64,000 nt of DNA, taken from NCBI RefSeq assembly GCF_965219885.1, contig NZ_CBDCOT010000009.1, positions 1,054,001-1,118,000 on the forward strand, written 5' to 3'. The translations under genes and the position numbers were made by a program. How positions within the stretch are numbered: the stretch's first letter is position 1; each line of letters begins with the position of its first letter. Shown here one piece after another: positions 52,523 through 60,897 of this stretch. The stretch is from Curvivirga sp965219885 (GTDB lineage: Bacteria > Pseudomonadota > Alphaproteobacteria > UBA8366 > Aestuariispiraceae). The notes under the pieces were generated by a model. It saw nothing but the letters and a program-made list of their open reading frames with translations. It searched no databases and had not been told where the DNA came from.

Positions 52523-53530
52523 TTAGCTTGCTTCAGCAACGATAGCAGCCATGTCTTCTTTCACATCACGTTCCAATCGCGCCCCGTAATGAGAGATCAC
52601 CTCACCCGCCATCATGTTGCCCAGACGTGCACATGTTTCAAGGCTATGGCCTTGTGTATAGCCATAAAGTGCACCGGCTGCATATTGGTCACCTGCACCT
52701 GTTGTATCTACGACTGTGTCAACTTTTACGGCTGGCACTGCAAGAATATCGTCTGCAGATGCCACAACAGATCCTTTGGATCCACGGGTTAAGAAAGCTA
52801 GTTTACAATCTTGTCTGACCATATCCATGGCTTTACCAAATGTATCCACTTCATAAAGGGACATGATTTCATCTTCATTGGCGAAAAGAATATCTACATG
52901 GTTTTTCACCAGATCACGGAATTCAGAACGGAAACGATCAACACAGAATGGGTCGGATAAGCTGAGGCTTACTAAAGTCTCTGTGCCGCCTTTATGGGCT
53001 GTTTCAGCCGCTTTGATGAAAGCTTGCTTCGCTGTTTCGCGGTCATATAGATAACCTTCCATATAAACCACTTTCGAACCAGTGATGACAGCCTCGTCGA
53101 TGTCTTCCGGGCGAAGATCATTAGCTGCGCCAAGGTAGGTACACATGGTACGTTCTGCATCCGGGCTTACCAATACGAGGCATTTCCCTGTGGAATAGTC
53201 GCCTTCATAATCGGTGCTATCAAAAGAAACGCCCATTGCTTTTAAGTCATGGCGGAAAACCTGACCAAACTGATCGCCTGCCACTTTACCAATGAAAGCA
53301 CCTTTACCACCAAGAGCTGCAAATCCTGCCATAGTATTACCAGCAGAACCGCCGGAGGCTTCTTTGCCAGGTGGGAGTTGTTCATAAAGGCTATTGGACT
53401 GATCCATGTCCACAAGGTTCATGCTACCTTTTGGAAGATTTTGGGCTTCTAAAAAGTTGTCTTCGATTTTGGTAAGAACATCAACAAGGGCATTACCAAT
53501 GCCCACAAGATCATATTTGAATTGTGACAT
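52523..53530 (-). CDS. PfkB-family kinase, adenosine kinase-like
   Basis: The 335-residue enzyme has a ribokinase-like fold. The substrate signature KEASGGSAGNTMAGFAALGG is at the N-terminus and DTTGAGDQYAAGALYGYTQG, with the catalytic Asp and anion hole, at the C-terminus. LVGIGNALVDVL at the start and VVYMEGYLYDRETAKQAF resemble adenosine kinases. Phosphorylation of adenosine is likely, but a sugar substrate is possible. It is divergent from pyrF. Confidence 0.88.
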   Translation of the reverse strand: MSQFKYDLVGIGNALVDVLTKIEDNFLEAQNLPKGSMNLVDMDQSNSLYEQLPPGKEASGGSAGNTMAGFAALGGKGAFIGKVAGDQFGQVFRHDLKAMGVSFDSTDYEGDYSTGKCLVLVSPDAERTMCTYLGAANDLRPEDIDEAVITGSKVVYMEGYLYDRETAKQAFIKAAETAHKGGTETLVSLSLSDPFCVDRFRSEFRDLVKNHVDILFANEDEIMSLYEVDTFGKAMDMVRQDCKLAFLTRGSKGSVVASADDILAVPAVKVDTVVDTTGAGDQYAAGALYGYTQGHSLETCARLGNMMAGEVISHYGARLERDVKEDMAAIVAEAS

Positions 53531-53691
53531 GAAATTTGGTCCAAATTTTTGAATATCGCGATATGCGCTGCTCTATAGCGGGTTTGGCTTTCAAATGCAA
53601 GTTAGATAGGCATGATATGAGCCTGCAAAGCTTGATTTTTGCCTATGAAACAGGCTAAGTCAGACAAATCAGTTCAGGAAAGGTGACCTTC

Positions 53692-54441
53692 ATGCAAAAT
53701 AAAGACAGAATTCTTGTAGCCGTTGATACTCCGGATGTGGCACATGCTCAAAAACTTTCCCGTCAATTGCAAGGTCATGTTGGAGGGATAAAACTAGGGT
53801 TGGAATTCTTCAATGCGAATGGTCATGCAGGTGTGCGTGATGTTATTCATGGGGATGATGCAACAACGCCTCGCGGTCAAGCGACACCCAATCAACCTTT
53901 ATTCCTTGATCTGAAATTCCATGATATCCCTAATACGGTTGCGGGTGCAGTACGATCTGTTGTGCCGCTTAATCCAAAAATCATTAATGTCCATGCGTCC
54001 GGTGGCCCTGAAATGATGCGCCAAGCCATGGCAGCGGCAAAATTTGCGGCAGAACCTTTAGGTATCATGCCGCCCATGTTAATCGCGGTGACAATTCTGA
54101 CCAGTATGGGGGAAGAAGATGTGGATGCGGTTGGCATGAAAGGCCCAGCATTAGATCAGGTTGTACGCCTTGCGGCGCTGACTCAGAAATGTGGTTTGGA
54201 TGGTGTTGTCTGTTCAGCACGTGAAATTGAAGCTATTCGCAAAGAATGCGGCCCTGATTTTAAATTGATCGTGCCTGGTATCCGCCCAGCCGGTTCCGAT
54301 AAAGGCGACCAAAAACGCACCATGACCCCACGCGAAGCCGTTGATGCAGGCGCAGATTATTTGGTGATCGGTCGTCCAATCACCCAAGCTTCTGATCCTA
54401 TCGCAGCTGTAAAAGCAATCGTTGATGATTTGGATGCATAA
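53692..54441 (+). CDS. pyrF: orotidine 5'-phosphate decarboxylase
   Basis: PyrF decarboxylates OMP to UMP, the last de novo pyrimidine step. The catalytic motif DLKFHDIPNTVAGA contains the essential Asp-x-Lys-x-x-Asp array. ILVAVDTPDVAHAQ begins the barrel and IVPGIRPAGSDKGDQKR with DYLVIGRPIT closes it. I use the ATG at 53692; a GTG at 53683 preceded by AGGAAA adds three residues. A small extra loop around GDDATTPRGQATPNQP is inserted after the second strand. Confidence 0.95.
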   Translation: MQNKDRILVAVDTPDVAHAQKLSRQLQGHVGGIKLGLEFFNANGHAGVRDVIHGDDATTPRGQATPNQPLFLDLKFHDIPNTVAGAVRSVVPLNPKIINVHASGGPEMMRQAMAAAKFAAEPLGIMPPMLIAVTILTSMGEEDVDAVGMKGPALDQVVRLAALTQKCGLDGVVCSAREIEAIRKECGPDFKLIVPGIRPAGSDKGDQKRTMTPREAVDAGADYLVIGRPITQASDPIAAVKAIVDDLDA

Positions 54442-54485
54442 TCCGTAACATTTAAATTTTTCTCCGCAAGATATCTGGGAAGATC

Positions 54486-54998
54486 ATGTTAAAGAAGCTA
54501 TTTGTATCTAGTTTTTTAGTATTATTCGTTTCTTGCAGCAGTGTAATAGAGAAAAAAGAAGATATCTCACTTATCCTTCTGGAGAGAGAAGATGATGTTT
54601 TCGTTGAGATAATAAATACATCTAGTATGCCTCAAGGTATTTTACCTGCTTTTGGTTTTTGGGAGCAATGCTCAATTCTCTATGCAGATGTGAAGTTTGA
54701 GCCAGCTCAGAAGACAGATGGGGTTAGTGAAAAAGGCGTATTTTGTAATGCAGGCGTTATGCCTGATATAGGGTCGAATATTAAAATATTGTTACCAAAT
54801 GAGAAACTTACATGGTCCTTTCGAAAATATGATATTTTTGAAAAACATAACCGCGAGAAAGGGATTTATTTTGTACGTGCGGTTTATGATTTCACAAGGA
54901 GCAATGTATTGAGTAATCTCGGATTACAACATATTGACGGTGACGAAGTTTTCATCGGAAAAGTTTATTCAGATTACATGAAGTTGCATTTAAATTGA
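54486..54998 (+). CDS. predicted lipoprotein of unknown function
   Basis: The 170-residue protein has a lipoprotein signal: MLKKL, a hydrophobic stretch and a lipobox ending LFVSC, so Cys17 would be lipidated. The mature part is a compact beta-rich domain of about 150 residues with two or three further Cys (WEQCSIL, KGVFCNAG). No family was recognised. It is AT-richer than pyrF and overlaps the next gene's start by 4 bp, so these two are likely coexpressed. Confidence 0.7.
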   Translation: MLKKLFVSSFLVLFVSCSSVIEKKEDISLILLEREDDVFVEIINTSSMPQGILPAFGFWEQCSILYADVKFEPAQKTDGVSEKGVFCNAGVMPDIGSNIKILLPNEKLTWSFRKYDIFEKHNREKGIYFVRAVYDFTRSNVLSNLGLQHIDGDEVFIGKVYSDYMKLHLN

Positions 54999-55708
54999 AA
55001 AATTGGCTTTCCATCGCGCTGACACCCTTTGATTTAAAGCATATCGAATATTATCTGCGATTTGCGGTTATTCCTGTGACGGTAACGGGCGTCTATCTTG
55101 GGGTAGTGGCGGATTGGACGGCAGGGTTTTATCCGGTTGATGGATTTAATTATCATGCTTTGGAGCGCCAGATACTCTTTTTTGTCGCTTATAGCTATTT
55201 TCTCTTAAACTGGGCGGCTTATGTGGCCCGATATGTCGGGAAATATGACGGGCCGCGTGCACTTGTGTCTCCATTTATCATTACCATGGGAATGCTTGTT
55301 TGTGTTTTTCTTTCAGGAATTGATCAATTAGAACCTTGGGGAAGCTTATTCGCAAATTTTGGTGAGTATGGTGAATATTCATTTATCTATTTATTAACCT
55401 TCAGGTTTCTTGGCAGCTGGTTTTTATTAATTTTGTTAAATCTTTTTAAAACCGGGAAATTGAATTTGGATATGAAGGCGTATTTCCTAAATTTGATTTA
55501 TGCGGTGATTTTTGTGTTTCTTGTTTTTGATGTCATGGGCGGCACTGTTATATTCGGGATTTCCTGGGTCTTACAAGAAATAGGGTTTCTTGACCCCTTT
55601 AAGACTTTCCAATCAATCTTATATGCGATACTGCATGTTATGATGATGGGGGCATGGCTATCAGTTTTGACAATGTTCCTCCAAAATAAAATTGCGGAAA
55701 AAAAATAA
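54995..55708 (+). CDS. predicted six-helix membrane protein of unknown function
   Basis: The 237-residue product starts with a TTG overlapping the lipoprotein stop (ATTGA). It has hydrophobic helices near 22-40, 60-80, 92-112, 130-150, 165-190 and 205-230. Acidic and aromatic residues are common in the loops. No motif was recognised. Its stop overlaps the trpF ATG by one base, so it is coupled to both neighbours. It may function with the preceding lipoprotein. Confidence 0.7.
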   Translation: MKNWLSIALTPFDLKHIEYYLRFAVIPVTVTGVYLGVVADWTAGFYPVDGFNYHALERQILFFVAYSYFLLNWAAYVARYVGKYDGPRALVSPFIITMGMLVCVFLSGIDQLEPWGSLFANFGEYGEYSFIYLLTFRFLGSWFLLILLNLFKTGKLNLDMKAYFLNLIYAVIFVFLVFDVMGGTVIFGISWVLQEIGFLDPFKTFQSILYAILHVMMMGAWLSVLTMFLQNKIAEKK

Positions 55709-56349
55709 TGACCACACAAGCAAAAATTTGCGGATTAAAAACACCGGAAACGATTCACGCGGCGGTGCAGGCTGGAGTAGATCATATTGGTCTGGTTTTC
55801 TTTCCGAAAAGCCCGCGAAATGTGTCTATTGAAGAAGCGGCAATGTTGGCGTCCCGTATTCCATCAAATGTGAATATTGTAGGTCTTTTTGTGGAACCTG
55901 ATGATCAGTTGATTGATCGTGTTCTGGAAGCCGTACCTCTGGATATCATTCAATTGCATGGTAAAGAACCTGTTGAACGCGTGGTTCAAATTAAACAGCG
56001 CACAGGCCGTCAGGTGATGAAAGCAATTGGTATTCGTGAGGCCGAAGATCTTGAAGCTGTGAGCCAATATGAACCTGTTGTCGATTGGTTATTGCTTGAT
56101 GCCAAGCCGCCAAAAGATGCAACACTGCCCGGTGGTAATGCCATTGCCTTTGATTGGACGTTGCTTGAGGGTAAAAGCTTTTCCAAACCATGGATGCTGG
56201 CAGGTGGTTTGACACCTGATAATGTGCAAACTGCCATACGTATGACGGGGGCACCTTGTGTGGATGCGTCATCAGGTTTGGAAGATGCACCAGGTGAAAA
56301 AAGCCCGCATAAAATCCGTGAATTTATGAAGGCCGTAAAAAGCGCATAA
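55708..56349 (+). CDS. trpF: phosphoribosylanthranilate isomerase
   Basis: TrpF converts phosphoribosylanthranilate to CdRP in tryptophan synthesis. The 213-residue barrel starts AKICGLKTPETIHAAVQAGVDHIGLVFFPKSPRN, with the catalytic Cys in KICG. QLHGKEPVERV, DWLLLDAKPP and LAGGLTPDNVQTAI follow, with DASSGLEDAPGEKSPHKIREF at the end. It overlaps the upstream membrane gene by one base and precedes trpB after an unusually hairpin-rich gap. Confidence 0.95.
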   Translation: MTTQAKICGLKTPETIHAAVQAGVDHIGLVFFPKSPRNVSIEEAAMLASRIPSNVNIVGLFVEPDDQLIDRVLEAVPLDIIQLHGKEPVERVVQIKQRTGRQVMKAIGIREAEDLEAVSQYEPVVDWLLLDAKPPKDATLPGGNAIAFDWTLLEGKSFSKPWMLAGGLTPDNVQTAIRMTGAPCVDASSGLEDAPGEKSPHKIREFMKAVKSA

Positions 56350-56447
56350 AAGATTGTAAAATATTTAGTTGGTTTGTTCACTTTATATTCGCGTATGTTA
56401 TGCGCTTTCTAACCCCGCAGAATTCCAGATAAAATGAGAATATTATA

Positions 56448-56605
56448 AGAACTTTGTTCTATTTTTTATTGGTCGCACGTTCAATAAAAAGAACAAAAAA
56501 ATGCCTGTAACCCGCATAAAACTGCTTGTTTTAGAAGGTTTGCTGAATTAGTGTTTTCGCGAAATTAAAGAAAACCGATCAGTAAGTTTAGTCGTATTCT
56601 TACTG
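56448..56605 (+). promoter_or_regulatory. hairpin-rich leader region before trpB
   Basis: In the 303-bp gap between trpF and the preferred trpB start several stems are visible. AGAAC-TTT-GTTCT lies at 56448-56460. A longer stem pairs TTTTATTG with CAATAAAA and GTTCT with AGAAC around 56456-56495. TTTCGCGAAA lies at 56555-56564. CAGTAAG (56580-56586) pairs with CTTACTG (56599-56605). No Trp-codon leader peptide or T-run attenuator is seen. A cis-regulatory role is plausible but unproved. Confidence 0.35.
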
Positions 56606-56652
56606 TAAGCCTGACAATAAGAATGGCAAAATTCGACAAAGAGGAATTCGCG

Positions 56653-57879
56653 ATGAGTGGTGTAACAGCTGAGAACCTGAATAGCTTCTCGACCGGCCCG
56701 GATGAGGACGGTAATTTCGGTATCTATGGTGGCCGTTTTGTGTCTGAAACCTTGATGCCTTTGATCCTTGATTTGGAAGAGGCATATAACACTGCACAAG
56801 ATGATCCAGAGTTTCAAAAAGAGTTTAATTACTATTTGAAACAATATGCAGGTCGCCCAAATCCACTTTATTTTGCAGAACGTCTGACAGAACACTTAGG
56901 TGGCGCGAAAATCTATTTGAAACGCGAAGATCTAAACCATACAGGTAGTCATAAAATCAATAATGTATTGGGTCAGATTTTACTGGCCCGTCGCATGGGC
57001 AAGAAGCGGATCATTGCTGAAACAGGCGCTGGCCAACATGGTGTGGCTGTGGCGACTGTATGTGCATTATTTGACCTGCCTTGTAAGGTTTATATGGGTA
57101 AAACCGATGTGGAACGTCAGGCACCAAACGTATTTCGTATGAAGTTATTGGGGGCGGAAGTCGAAGCTGTTACATCCGGGTCCATGACATTGAAAGATGC
57201 GATGAATGAAGGCTTACGTGATTGGGTGGCAAATGTAGAGGAAACTTTCTACATCATTGGCACTGTGGCGGGCCCGCATCCCTATCCGCAAATGGTACGA
57301 AACTTCCAACGTATCATCGGTGATGAAGTGAAAACACAACTTCAAGAAGCGGAAGGATGTCTTCCTGATGTGGTTACAGCCTGCATTGGCGGTGGATCAA
57401 ATGCGATGGGTCTTTTCTTCCCATTTGTGGATGATCCATCAGTTGAGATTATTGGCGTGGAAGCTGGTGGTCATGGTGTTGAAACGGGTGAACATGCAGC
57501 CTCTATCACGGGCGGTAAGCCGGGTGTTCTGCATGGTAACCGTACCTATTTATTGCAGGATGGGGATGGTCAGATCACCGAAGCTCATTCCATTTCTGCA
57601 GGTCTGGATTACCCGGGTATTGGTCCTGAACATAGCTGGTTCTCTGATGTGGGGCGTGCACAATATGTGAATGCCACAGATACCGAAGCTTTGGAAGCAT
57701 TCCAATTAATGACGAAGCTTGAAGGTATTATTCCGGCATTGGAATCTTCTCATGCATTGGCACATGTAATGAAAATTGCGCCAAAAATGGATAAGGACAA
57801 AATCATTGTGATGTGTCTGTCTGGTCGTGGTGACAAAGATATTAATCAGGTGGCTGAACGCCTTGGCGTTGAGTTGTAA
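56653..57879 (+). CDS. trpB: tryptophan synthase beta chain
   Basis: TrpB joins indole and serine using PLP. The PLP lysine is in LNHTGSHKINN and the PLP phosphate site is ACIGGGSNAMG. Conserved ETGAGQHGVAVA and the C-terminal CLSGRGDKD are present. I choose the ATG at 56653, preceded by AAAGAGGA 7 bases upstream (408 residues); an ATG at 56623 in frame adds ten residues without such a site. It precedes trpA by 14 bp. Confidence 0.96.
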   Translation: MSGVTAENLNSFSTGPDEDGNFGIYGGRFVSETLMPLILDLEEAYNTAQDDPEFQKEFNYYLKQYAGRPNPLYFAERLTEHLGGAKIYLKREDLNHTGSHKINNVLGQILLARRMGKKRIIAETGAGQHGVAVATVCALFDLPCKVYMGKTDVERQAPNVFRMKLLGAEVEAVTSGSMTLKDAMNEGLRDWVANVEETFYIIGTVAGPHPYPQMVRNFQRIIGDEVKTQLQEAEGCLPDVVTACIGGGSNAMGLFFPFVDDPSVEIIGVEAGGHGVETGEHAASITGGKPGVLHGNRTYLLQDGDGQITEAHSISAGLDYPGIGPEHSWFSDVGRAQYVNATDTEALEAFQLMTKLEGIIPALESSHALAHVMKIAPKMDKDKIIVMCLSGRGDKDINQVAERLGVEL

Positions 57880-57893
57880 AGGGAGTAGGAAAT

Positions 57894-58727
57894 ATGTCTG
57901 AGATTAAAGATTCCGGTCGTATTGATGCTACCTTCGCGCGTTTAAAAGCAGAAGGTCGTGGTGGATTTGTAAGTTTCACCACGGCAGGTGACCCTGATTA
58001 CGATACCAGTTTGGAAATTTTAAAGGGATTACCGGACGCAGGTGTTGATATTATCGAAATTGGTATGCCATTTACAGATCCGGTTGCTGATGGCCCGACT
58101 ATTCAGGCTGCTGGATTACGCGCTTTGAAAAATGGTCAAACATTGGTCAAAACATTGGATATGGTGCGTGAGTTTCGTCAAGAGAATGACACAACCCCAA
58201 TTGTAATGATGGGATATTATAATCCGATTTATGCTTATGGCGTGGATAAGTTCATAACCGATGCCAAGAATGCGGGCATTGATGGTATGATTGTTGTGGA
58301 TTTGCCACCAGAAGAAGATGAAGAATTATGTGTGCCTGCTAAAGAGGCTGGTTTAAACTTCATTCGTTTGGCAACGCCAACAACAGTTGGTCGTCGTATG
58401 GGGCCTGTCTTAAATGAAAATACCAGTGGCTTTGTTTATTATGTGTCCATTCTTGGGATCACGGGTACGGGTTCTGCTGCAGAAGCAGCTGTAGAAGAAG
58501 CTGTTTCTCGTTTAAAATCACACACAGATTTACCTATTGTTGTTGGCTTTGGTATCAAGACCCCGGAAAATGTAAAATCAGTTTCTTCTATCGCAGATGC
58601 AGCCGTTGTTGGATCAGCAATTGTGGATCGTATTAAGTCAAATTTGGATGAAAATAATGCACCGAAAGCCGGTTGTGCTGCAGATGTGCTAGCTTATGTC
58701 AAAGAATTGGCGGATGGGGCACGTTAA
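57894..58727 (+). CDS. trpA: tryptophan synthase alpha chain
   Basis: TrpA cleaves indole-3-glycerol phosphate to indole, which passes to TrpB. The 277-residue barrel has FVSFTTAGDPDYDTSLEIL, IIEIGMPFTDPVADGPTIQ with the catalytic Glu, GMIVVDLPPEED with the catalytic Asp region and GFGIKTPENVKSV. Length is normal. A strong terminator follows, so the trp operon ends here. Confidence 0.96.
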   Translation: MSEIKDSGRIDATFARLKAEGRGGFVSFTTAGDPDYDTSLEILKGLPDAGVDIIEIGMPFTDPVADGPTIQAAGLRALKNGQTLVKTLDMVREFRQENDTTPIVMMGYYNPIYAYGVDKFITDAKNAGIDGMIVVDLPPEEDEELCVPAKEAGLNFIRLATPTTVGRRMGPVLNENTSGFVYYVSILGITGTGSAAEAAVEEAVSRLKSHTDLPIVVGFGIKTPENVKSVSSIADAAVVGSAIVDRIKSNLDENNAPKAGCAADVLAYVKELADGAR

Positions 58728-58759
58728 ATAGGCTGTAAACTAATTAGAATTTAAAGAGG

Positions 58760-58787
58760 CCCGACCATATTTTGGTCGGGTTTTTTT
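58760..58787 (+). terminator. intrinsic terminator after trpA
   Basis: CCCGACCA (58760-58767) pairs with TGGTCGGG (58773-58780) around a 5-base loop, followed by seven T residues. It ends the trpBA transcript. Confidence 0.93.
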
Positions 58788-58861
58788 ATTTACTTTCTAT
58801 GCGAATAACGACAGAAGTTAATTCATCTTTAGGTTTATCAATTCAATTTTGAGGGGAAGAA

Positions 58862-59590
58862 ATGAAATATCTATGGGTAATGTTGATAGGTCTCATGTTA
58901 ACAGGCTGTTTGAGTTCGGCTGGATTGCGCCCGGAAAATATAGGTAAAATATATATGGGGGCTGCTGAGGTTGGAAAAGATAATATGTCTGTTCCCTTAC
59001 TTGAAGGGCCATGGCAATTAGTTTCGCAAAAGAAATTTTTCAACAATAATAGAACGAAATTTAACGAAGCTGTTCTTGTGCAGATTAAGGACAACACAGT
59101 TGATAAGTTAATTTATGTATATGCATCCATGGAACATACAAATTGGGGCTACTGGGAGAGTGCGTTTTGTAATCGAGATGATTTGATTCACATAAATTAT
59201 GTTTCAAATTATGGTAGCGGTGATCAAGATTGTTGGGGCATAAATCACTGGGAGATGTTTGACGACGGTGACAGCAGTTTGTGGGATAAAGCCTATGATT
59301 ATATACGAGCGCAAGGGCATACGATTCCTGAAACAATGATAGCAGCGACATACCGTAAGGCGGATAGGCATAAACTAATGCAACTATCATATGCAGTAAA
59401 CCCTGAGAATAGAGGCTTCGATCCAGTTCCAAATCCTGAATGGACAACGAATGACTGGAATGTTGTGCGTATTCACAAGGACCCTGCAAAGGTAAAATTT
59501 GTAGAAGAATATAAGAAATGGGCGCAAAACTGGAATTATCAGGTTACAGAAGGTTTCGAAGGTAATCTAGAGATAGGCCAACCTTATTAA
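58862..59590 (+). CDS. predicted lipoprotein of unknown function
   Basis: The 242-residue protein has a lipoprotein signal (MKYLWVMLIGLMLTGC; Cys16 lipidated). The mature domain holds GPWQLVSQKKFFNNNRTKFNEA, HTNWGYWESAFCNRDDLIHINYVSN and KAYDYIRAQGHTIPETMIAATYRKADRHKL, with two Cys (about 102 and 119) that may pair. It looks like a compact alpha/beta outer-membrane-attached domain. No family was recognised. It lies between terminators, so it forms its own unit inside an otherwise conserved trpA-accD interval. GAGGGGAAGA precedes the start. Confidence 0.75.
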   Translation: MKYLWVMLIGLMLTGCLSSAGLRPENIGKIYMGAAEVGKDNMSVPLLEGPWQLVSQKKFFNNNRTKFNEAVLVQIKDNTVDKLIYVYASMEHTNWGYWESAFCNRDDLIHINYVSNYGSGDQDCWGINHWEMFDDGDSSLWDKAYDYIRAQGHTIPETMIAATYRKADRHKLMQLSYAVNPENRGFDPVPNPEWTTNDWNVVRIHKDPAKVKFVEEYKKWAQNWNYQVTEGFEGNLEIGQPY

Positions 59591-59612
59591 TCCAGTTGTT
59601 ATAATGCTCGTT

Positions 59613-59650
59613 AACACTCACGATGAAAACAAAGTGGGTGTTTTCGTTTT
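59613..59650 (+). terminator. intrinsic terminator after lipoprotein gene
   Basis: AACACTCAC (59613-59621) pairs with GTGGGTGTT (59634-59642), with one G-T pair, and is followed by TTCGTTTT. It lies 23 bp after the lipoprotein stop. Confidence 0.65.
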
Positions 59651-59799
59651 AGGTTGCAAATGCGAAAAACTTGTTTTTCTATTCCTAAAAATGAGGCTTA
59701 GACCTTGTTTTCTGGACGTAAGAGTGTATCTAGAGGGTTTATATCGATCGCAAGATAACGATACCTAAAATTTATGATCATCACGGAAAGGGATTTCCT

Positions 59800-60807
59800 A
59801 TGAACTGGCTTACAAATTTTGTGCGCCCAAAAATTAAGGCATTGGTTGGAGCCAAACCAGATGTGCCGGATAACATGTGGCATAAATGCCCAGGTTGCGG
59901 ACAAATGTTGTTCCATCGCGATTTGGAAGCCAATTTGAATGTGTGTACACATTGTGACCATCATTTGCGTTTGCCGGTTTTGAAACGTTTGGCAAGTTTG
60001 TTTGATGATGCGGCCTATACACGTATTGAATTACCAAAAGTTCCCGTTGATCCATTAAAATTCCGCGACCGCAAGCGTTATACTGATCGCTTGAAAGAGG
60101 CGCGTAACAAAACAGGTGAAGAAGACGCGATTGTTGTTGGACATGGTAAAATGTCCGGTGTTGATACAGTGATTGCTGCGTTCAATTTTGAATTTATGGG
60201 TGGTTCCATGGGAACTGCTGTTGGCGAAGGTATCGTGGTTGCAGCGCATTTGGCTGTGCAACAAAAAGCGCCTTTGATTGTTATTCCGGCTTCTGGCGGT
60301 GCGCGTATGCAGGAAAGTATTCTTTCCTTAATGCAGATGCCACGTACAACAGTTGCTTTGCAAGAATTAAGCGAAGCTGGGTTGCCGTATATTGTGTTGC
60401 TTACAGATCCGACAACAGGTGGCGTATCAGCAAGTTTTGCTATGTTGGGCGATATTCATGTGGCAGAGCCAGGTTGTATGATTGGTTTTGCGGGTCGTCG
60501 TGTGATCGAACAGACGGTACGTGAAGTATTGCCGGATGGTTTCCAAACTGCAGAATATCTACATGAACATGGTATGGTTGATATGGTTGTAAGTCGTCTG
60601 GATTTGAAACAGGCGCTTGGCAATTTGATCCATATGATCATGGTGAAAAAGATTTCTGGAAATGTTGAACCAATCACCCGTGAGGCGATTGAAGATCATT
60701 TGGATCAGTCCGATGATGATGGTGCCTTAACGGTTGCTTCTGGACCAGTTGAGCAACCAATTCCGGATGATCCGAAACCAAAACAGATTAAGAAAGAAGA
60801 CGATTAA
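59800..60807 (+). CDS. accD: acetyl-CoA carboxylase carboxyltransferase subunit beta
   Basis: AccD is the partner of AccA. The zinc ribbon is intact with C30, C33, C49 and C52 (WHKCPGCGQMLF, LNVCTHCDHH). The carboxyltransferase domain has FEFMGGSMGTAVGEG, SGGARMQESILSLMQM, LTDPTTGGVSASFAMLGDI and GFAGRRVIEQT. The C-terminus is an acidic-basic tail (about 290-335) beyond the core. It starts after a 209-bp gap and is separated from folC by a terminator. Confidence 0.97.
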   Translation: MNWLTNFVRPKIKALVGAKPDVPDNMWHKCPGCGQMLFHRDLEANLNVCTHCDHHLRLPVLKRLASLFDDAAYTRIELPKVPVDPLKFRDRKRYTDRLKEARNKTGEEDAIVVGHGKMSGVDTVIAAFNFEFMGGSMGTAVGEGIVVAAHLAVQQKAPLIVIPASGGARMQESILSLMQMPRTTVALQELSEAGLPYIVLLTDPTTGGVSASFAMLGDIHVAEPGCMIGFAGRRVIEQTVREVLPDGFQTAEYLHEHGMVDMVVSRLDLKQALGNLIHMIMVKKISGNVEPITREAIEDHLDQSDDDGALTVASGPVEQPIPDDPKPKQIKKEDD

Positions 60808-60831
60808 TCTCGTCGTTATTTCACTATTTTG

Positions 60832-60865
60832 AAAAGGGCTGCTTGCTATACTGGCGGCCCTTTTT
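60832..60865 (+). terminator. intrinsic terminator between accD and folC
   Basis: AAAAGGGCTGC (60832-60842) pairs with GCGGCCCTTTT (60854-60864), with one G-T pair, then a T. It lies 25 bp after accD and 33 bp before the folC start. folC must therefore rely on read-through or on its own promoter. Confidence 0.8.
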
Positions 60866-60897
60866 CATGCAAAGACAAAATGAAAGAAAGTTGTATC

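Noticed and set aside
56501..56551. 17-codon ATG frame before trpB as a possible leader peptide
   Set aside because: It contains no Trp codon and has no clear ribosome site, so it does not resemble a trp attenuator peptide.
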